Assembly (NCBI GenBank): GCA_001430745.1
Contig: KQ482030.1
Coordinates: 195,939 to 218,455 of the forward strand
Length of the DNA stretch: 22,517 bases
Reading direction: 5' to 3'
Origin: Auxenochlorella pyrenoidosa
Taxonomy: Eukaryota; Chlorophyta; Trebouxiophyceae; Chlorellales; Chlorellaceae
Within the stretch, counting starts at the first letter, position 1. Every line of letters begins with the position of its first letter. The translations under genes and the position numbers were made by a program. The notes under the pieces are model-generated. The model was not told where the DNA came from, searched no databases, and saw nothing but the letters and a program-made list of their open reading frames with translations. This document shows positions 19,185 through 22,517 of this stretch, piece by piece.

Positions 19185-19670
19185 CGTCCCTGCACTGTTG
19201 CGCCCCCTCCGCCGCCGCCCTTTTGAAACAAATTGTGCAGCACTCAGCAATGCATTGTCACCAGATACATCGCATAGTGTCCCAGGTGTACTGTCAGGCC
19301 AGCTTCACGAGAGGAACCAGCCACATCAGCTTACAAGAGGTCAGCAGCAATGTGCCTGGGACAGGCAGGTCACACGGCAGTGGAGGCAGTGCAGTGGGCA
19401 CAAGATTCGGAAACGCACAGCACCCACCAGAACGGGGTCGTTCAAGTCGAGGCACGCCCAGAAGCAGAGGGGTGCATTCAGAAGGATGGAGCAGGAAGGC
19501 GCCACCGCTGGCGCTGCGGCTGCTCTGATCACGCTGCAGGGGGGGTTGGTTCCAGCGCCGGCTGTGCTGCGCTGTGCTGTGCCTGCAGGCTCCAGCTGAA
19601 GTAAGGACACGACCCGGCTCCGGCTGGGCAGCCAGGGCCTAGCTCCAGATGTCCCGCAGCACCCCCATGC
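19185..19670. other. Convergent 3' intergenic region (SSL1/MTRR)
   Basis: This 486-bp gap lies between the stop codons of SSL1 (plus) and MTRR (minus). No coding exon is recognisable. It carries a minus-strand TGTAA (19331-19335) and, at its right end, the outer copy of the 32-bp duplication. I see no plus-strand TGTAA for SSL1. Confidence 0.65.
19331..19335 (-). terminator. Candidate TGTAA polyadenylation signal (MTRR)
   Basis: TTACA on the plus strand is TGTAA on the minus strand, 336 bp beyond the MTRR stop codon. Confidence 0.4.
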
Positions 19671-19690
19671 CTAGCTCCAGATGTCCCGCA
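19637..19690. repeat. 32-bp-period duplication across the MTRR stop codon
   Basis: A 22-bp identical segment (plus strand, GCCTAGCTCCAGATGTCCCG and CA) occurs at 19637-19658 and 19669-19690. It encodes the last MTRR residues (RDIWS) and the TAG stop, so the outer copy repeats the coding end within the 3'UTR. Confidence 0.93.
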
Positions 19691-22517
19691 CGTACCGCCC
19701 CTCCCGCGTCATCTCCTGCAGCCGCTCAGCCGCCTCGGCCTCTGCACGACAGGGTGGGCAGCCGCGGCCGCGTCAAGGCACGGCAGGGTGGGCAGCCGCG
19801 GGCACGTCACGGCACGACAGCTGGCCGCCACAACCCAGGGCGGGCGACGCCAGGGGCATCGGGCTGGGCAAGCACAATGGGTGGTCTACGCAGCCGGGAC
19901 AGGCGGCAGCGGGCGGCGCCAGACGTTGCGCGCCAGGACGGCATGCCATGCCGGCACCCGCAACCACCACCTGTTCCAAACTAGATGCAGCACGCAAAGC
20001 CGGCCCATGCGTGCTTGCCCCGACCCACCTGTGAGGCCGCCCTCAGACTGCAAGATGCCGACCAGGCAGGCATGCACGTCCTTGGCCATGGCCGCGCCAT
20101 CGCCGCACACATACACCCGCGCGCCCTGCCTGCAGATGCAGAGGGAGGGGGAGGGCAAGCAGAACGGGCAGAGCTCAGGCAGGACGGGCGTGTGCAGAGG
20201 GCAGGCGTCAGCAGTGCCGCCGGCAGCAGCGCAGCCGCCCCCTGCTGCGGTCGGCCCGCACCCCCAGGTGCTGGTGTACCAGGCCCGGCCGGCCGGAAGC
20301 CGGCCAGAAGCCAGAGAGAAGCCGACAGGAAGCCGCCGGGAAGCCGGCTTGCCTGACGATGAGGTCGTGCAGCTCTCCCGCGTGCCGCTGCATCAGGTGC
20401 TGCACGTACACCTTGTGCTCCTGGGCGCGGGAGAAGGCGACGTGCAGGTGGTCCAGTGCACCATCGGCCACAAAGCGCTGCAGGGCCGGGGGGGGGGGGG
20501 GGCGGGGGGTAGGAGGTGGTCCAGCGCGCCGTCGGCCACAAAGCGCTGCAGCTCGGGGGGTCGGGAGGTGGGTGGCTTGGGGTCGAAGGGGTGGTGAGGG
20601 TGGTGGGGGCGGGTTGGGGTTAGGGGGCTGGTGGGGGTGGAGGTGGTGGGGCGGCGGGGAAGGGGTGGTGAGCAGCCAGCGGCGGCAGGCGGGGGGCGCA
20701 GGCCAGCGACGGCCAAGGAGCTCGGGAGGCAGGTGCTGCTATGCCCTGGGGCCAAGACCTGCCAGCCATGCCTGGCCAGCCCGATATGCATCGACAACGG
20801 CTGGCTGGGGGGCCTTACCCAAGGCTCTGCCAACAGGTGGAGGCCCCCGCCGTCGTTCGGCAGAAGCCAGGAGAATGGAAACTCAACAGGAAGGTTTCCA
20901 GCAGATATAGCCGGCAAACAAAGTGCCCCAATGACAACAAAGCAGCGCCCATTAAACAGCAGTTCGCACCTCCAGGTCTTCCTGGTACAGGTAGTCCTGG
21001 TCCTGCCGCCGGCAGCCAAAGAAGAGCCAGGCGGTGCCGCGGGCGGCGGCTGCGGCGGCGGCGCCGCCCCTCGCCGCCAGCTGTGCGCGCCGGTGCTGCA
21101 GGAAGCCGCGGAAGGGGGTGACCCCCGTGCCCGGGCCGATCATGAGCAGCGGGATCTCGGGGGACTTGGGGGGGCCAAAGGCGCCGCCGCGGCGCAGGAA
21201 GACGGGCAGGCGCACGCCCGCGTCGGCAGCGGCGGTACCGCCCCGCGCGATGGGGTCGCACAGCCGGTGCAGCCAGGTGGTGGCCACCCCCTGCAGCTCG
21301 CCGTACCGCTCGGAGCGGTACCGCACGACGGTGAAGGCAAACTGGGCCTGCGGGGCAGGGCAGGCAGGGCGGGGGGGAGAGGCGCTTGCAGCCTGGCTGG
21401 CTGCTCGCTGCCAAACCGTGAGGCCAAGGGTCAGCGAGGCGGGAAACGGCGCAAACAGTTCAAGCCGCAAGGCCGCAAGGGATCAGAAGCAGATAACAAT
21501 TGTGACGTTTGCGACAGCCCCGGGTATAACAGTCCCCAGCGCACCTTGTCGGGGCTCTCGAGCGGGGAGCAGCTGAGTGAGTACATGCGAGCCGCCAGCG
21601 GGGGCAGCGCGTCGAGCAGCGCTCCCAGGGGCGGGCGGCACGAGGGGAAGCGTCGCAGCAGGTGCAGCAGCGAGGGGCGGGCCGTCAGGATCTCCGCCGC
21701 GTACTCCTCGCGCCCCTGCCGCGAGCACAGGCGCAGCGCCGCGGCGCGCTCCTCGGGCGCGGCGCAGTGCTCCGCCAGCAGGCGCAGCAGTGACTTGCGG
21801 GGCGGGCCGGTGAGGTCCACGCCGCGGGCCAGCGCGCGCCGCACGCTGCAGGGCGCGCGCAGGTGCGGCAGCAGGCGCTCCGCGTGGTGGTGCCCGCCGC
21901 CGCTGCTGCCGCCGCCGCCGCCCGCAGCGGTGCCCCCCTCCTCCTCCTCCTCTGCCGGCGCCACATCAAAGACGGCATCGCCATCAAGCCCCAGCCGCTC
22001 CAGCAGACCCTCCACCAGGGCGGGGTCGTTCTCGGGCAGCACGCCGAGCGAGTCGCCGGGCGAGTAGCGCATGCCGCTGCCGCTCAGGTCCAGCTCAAGG
22101 TGCAGCACCTGTGCGGGCAAGGGGGGCAATCGGACCGGGGTCAGGATTGCGACACAGGGGGAGCTTGTTGAACTGCGACGCAGGGGGCAGGGGGGACAAG
22201 GGCGGTGGCACAGGGGAGAGCTCTCTGAAGTGCAACGGCGGGGGCGCTTGGACGTGTGGAGCATGCCTGGCCGCGCATGGTACCGACAGCTGGCAGCGGC
22301 GCGGGGCATGCGGCAGCAGCGCACCACGGCGAGCGCGCGTGGTGAGCTGTGGCGGGCCAGCGTGCTGCACGACAGGAACGCAGGTATGAATGCAGCCCAG
22401 CCCGCCCCACTCCACCCCACCCCAGCATACCTGTCGGTCTGACCCAGACAGCTCGGTGGTGAGGTAGCGAGCGTGGGTGACGGGCGCCCAGAAGGGCGCC
22501 TCTGCAGAGTACTCGCC
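19671..22517 (-). CDS. MTRR: Methionine synthase reductase, FAD/NADPH part (5' end beyond window)
   Basis: Six exons are visible, about 441 residues: 22517-22431, 22108-21545, 21347-20970, 20477-20353, 20129-20029 and 19741-19671. The enzyme is a diflavin reductase of the cytosol that reactivates cobalamin-dependent methionine synthase using NADPH. In order: [13 protein letters not shown], the connecting domain ([16 protein letters not shown]), a stretch diagnostic of MTRR ([30 protein letters not shown]), the FAD motif [16 protein letters not shown], the NADPH motifs [25 protein letters not shown] and [14 protein letters not shown], and the C-terminus RYVRDIWS with its FAD-stacking tryptophan. 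Human MTRR also ends in DIWS. The N-terminal FMN domain is outside the window. The connecting domain carries a Glu/Gly/His-rich insert (about 21865-21965). The intron after 20353 has a GC donor (GCAAGC). The start of the 20477-20353 exon is duplicated in the preceding intron. The MTRR-type motifs argue against cytochrome P450 reductase or Tah18. Confidence 0.93.
19744..19820. repeat. 34-bp tandem repeat in the last MTRR intron
   Basis: Copies begin at 19744, 19778 and 19812 (the third partial), each opening with GCACGRCAG. The first copy starts in the acceptor of the final exon, so acceptor-like sequence is repeated through the intron. Confidence 0.85.
20446..20551. repeat. Duplicated start of an MTRR exon with its acceptor
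   Basis: A 38-bp segment (20446-20483) recurs at 20514-20551, period 68, separated by a poly-G tract (about 20488-20502). On the minus strand it comprises the CTGCAG acceptor and the first 32 bases of the exon, encoding [11 protein letters not shown]. The three differences are GAT/GAC, GGT/GGC and GCA/GCG, all synonymous. The 20446-20483 copy is the one contiguous with the rest of the exon. Confidence 0.92.

Noticed and set aside
20631..22067. Long plus-strand open frame opposite MTRR (about 478 codons)
   Set aside because: Antisense shadow of MTRR exons and introns. The minus strand has clear family motifs and consistent splice sites.
1..22517. CRISPR array, insertion sequence, transposon or viral insertion
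   Set aside because: No spaced direct repeats, transposase, reverse transcriptase, terminal repeats or target-site duplications were seen. The repeats are simple microsatellites and short tandem duplications in introns and gene ends.

Overview
This is a GC-rich nuclear window from a unicellular green alga. The genes are dense and intron-rich, with short exons, G/C-ending codons, (CA)n/(GT)n and poly-G/C tracts in introns, and TGTAA-type polyadenylation signals of the chlorophyte kind. The combination of genes (plant-type inositol phosphorylceramide synthase, methionine synthase reductase, Golgi-type sulfotransferase domains) fits a trebouxiophyte related to Chlorella or Micractinium. That placement is inference, not a database match. 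All gene models below were assembled by reading exons, splice sites and codon phase by eye; every junction is phase-consistent.

Layout from left to right. (1) 1-423, plus strand: the last two exons of an aldose 1-epimerase. (2) 1060-3803, minus: an 8-exon inositol phosphorylceramide synthase with the family catalytic H/H/D residues. (3) 4221-8040, minus: a 7-exon, 916-residue type II membrane protein that appears to carry two different sulfotransferase domains in tandem. (4) 8224-13058, plus: a 15-exon DNA 3'-phosphatase (PNKP/ZDP phosphatase family, no kinase) with a DNA polymerase beta 8-kDa-like helix-hairpin-helix domain fused to its C-terminus. (5) 13695-14014, plus: a possible 28-residue spliced small ORF, uncertain. 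(6) 15126-19184, plus: an 11-exon TFIIH p44/SSL1 subunit. (7) 19671-22517, minus: the C-terminal two thirds of methionine synthase reductase, running off the right edge.

The genes are ordinary separate nuclear transcription units. Epimerase/IPC synthase and SSL1/MTRR are convergent pairs with short 3' intergenic gaps. The sulfotransferase and 3'-phosphatase genes are divergent, with only 183 bp between their start codons. No operon-like logic is implied, although the 3'-phosphatase and TFIIH p44 both act in DNA repair.

The most unusual points are the 3'-phosphatase/Pol-beta-type lyase-domain fusion, the tandem double sulfotransferase, the high share of GC-AG introns (6 of about 43 reconstructed), and several short tandem duplications that land on exon ends or stop codons. 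One of these is a copied MTRR exon start whose only three differences are synonymous.
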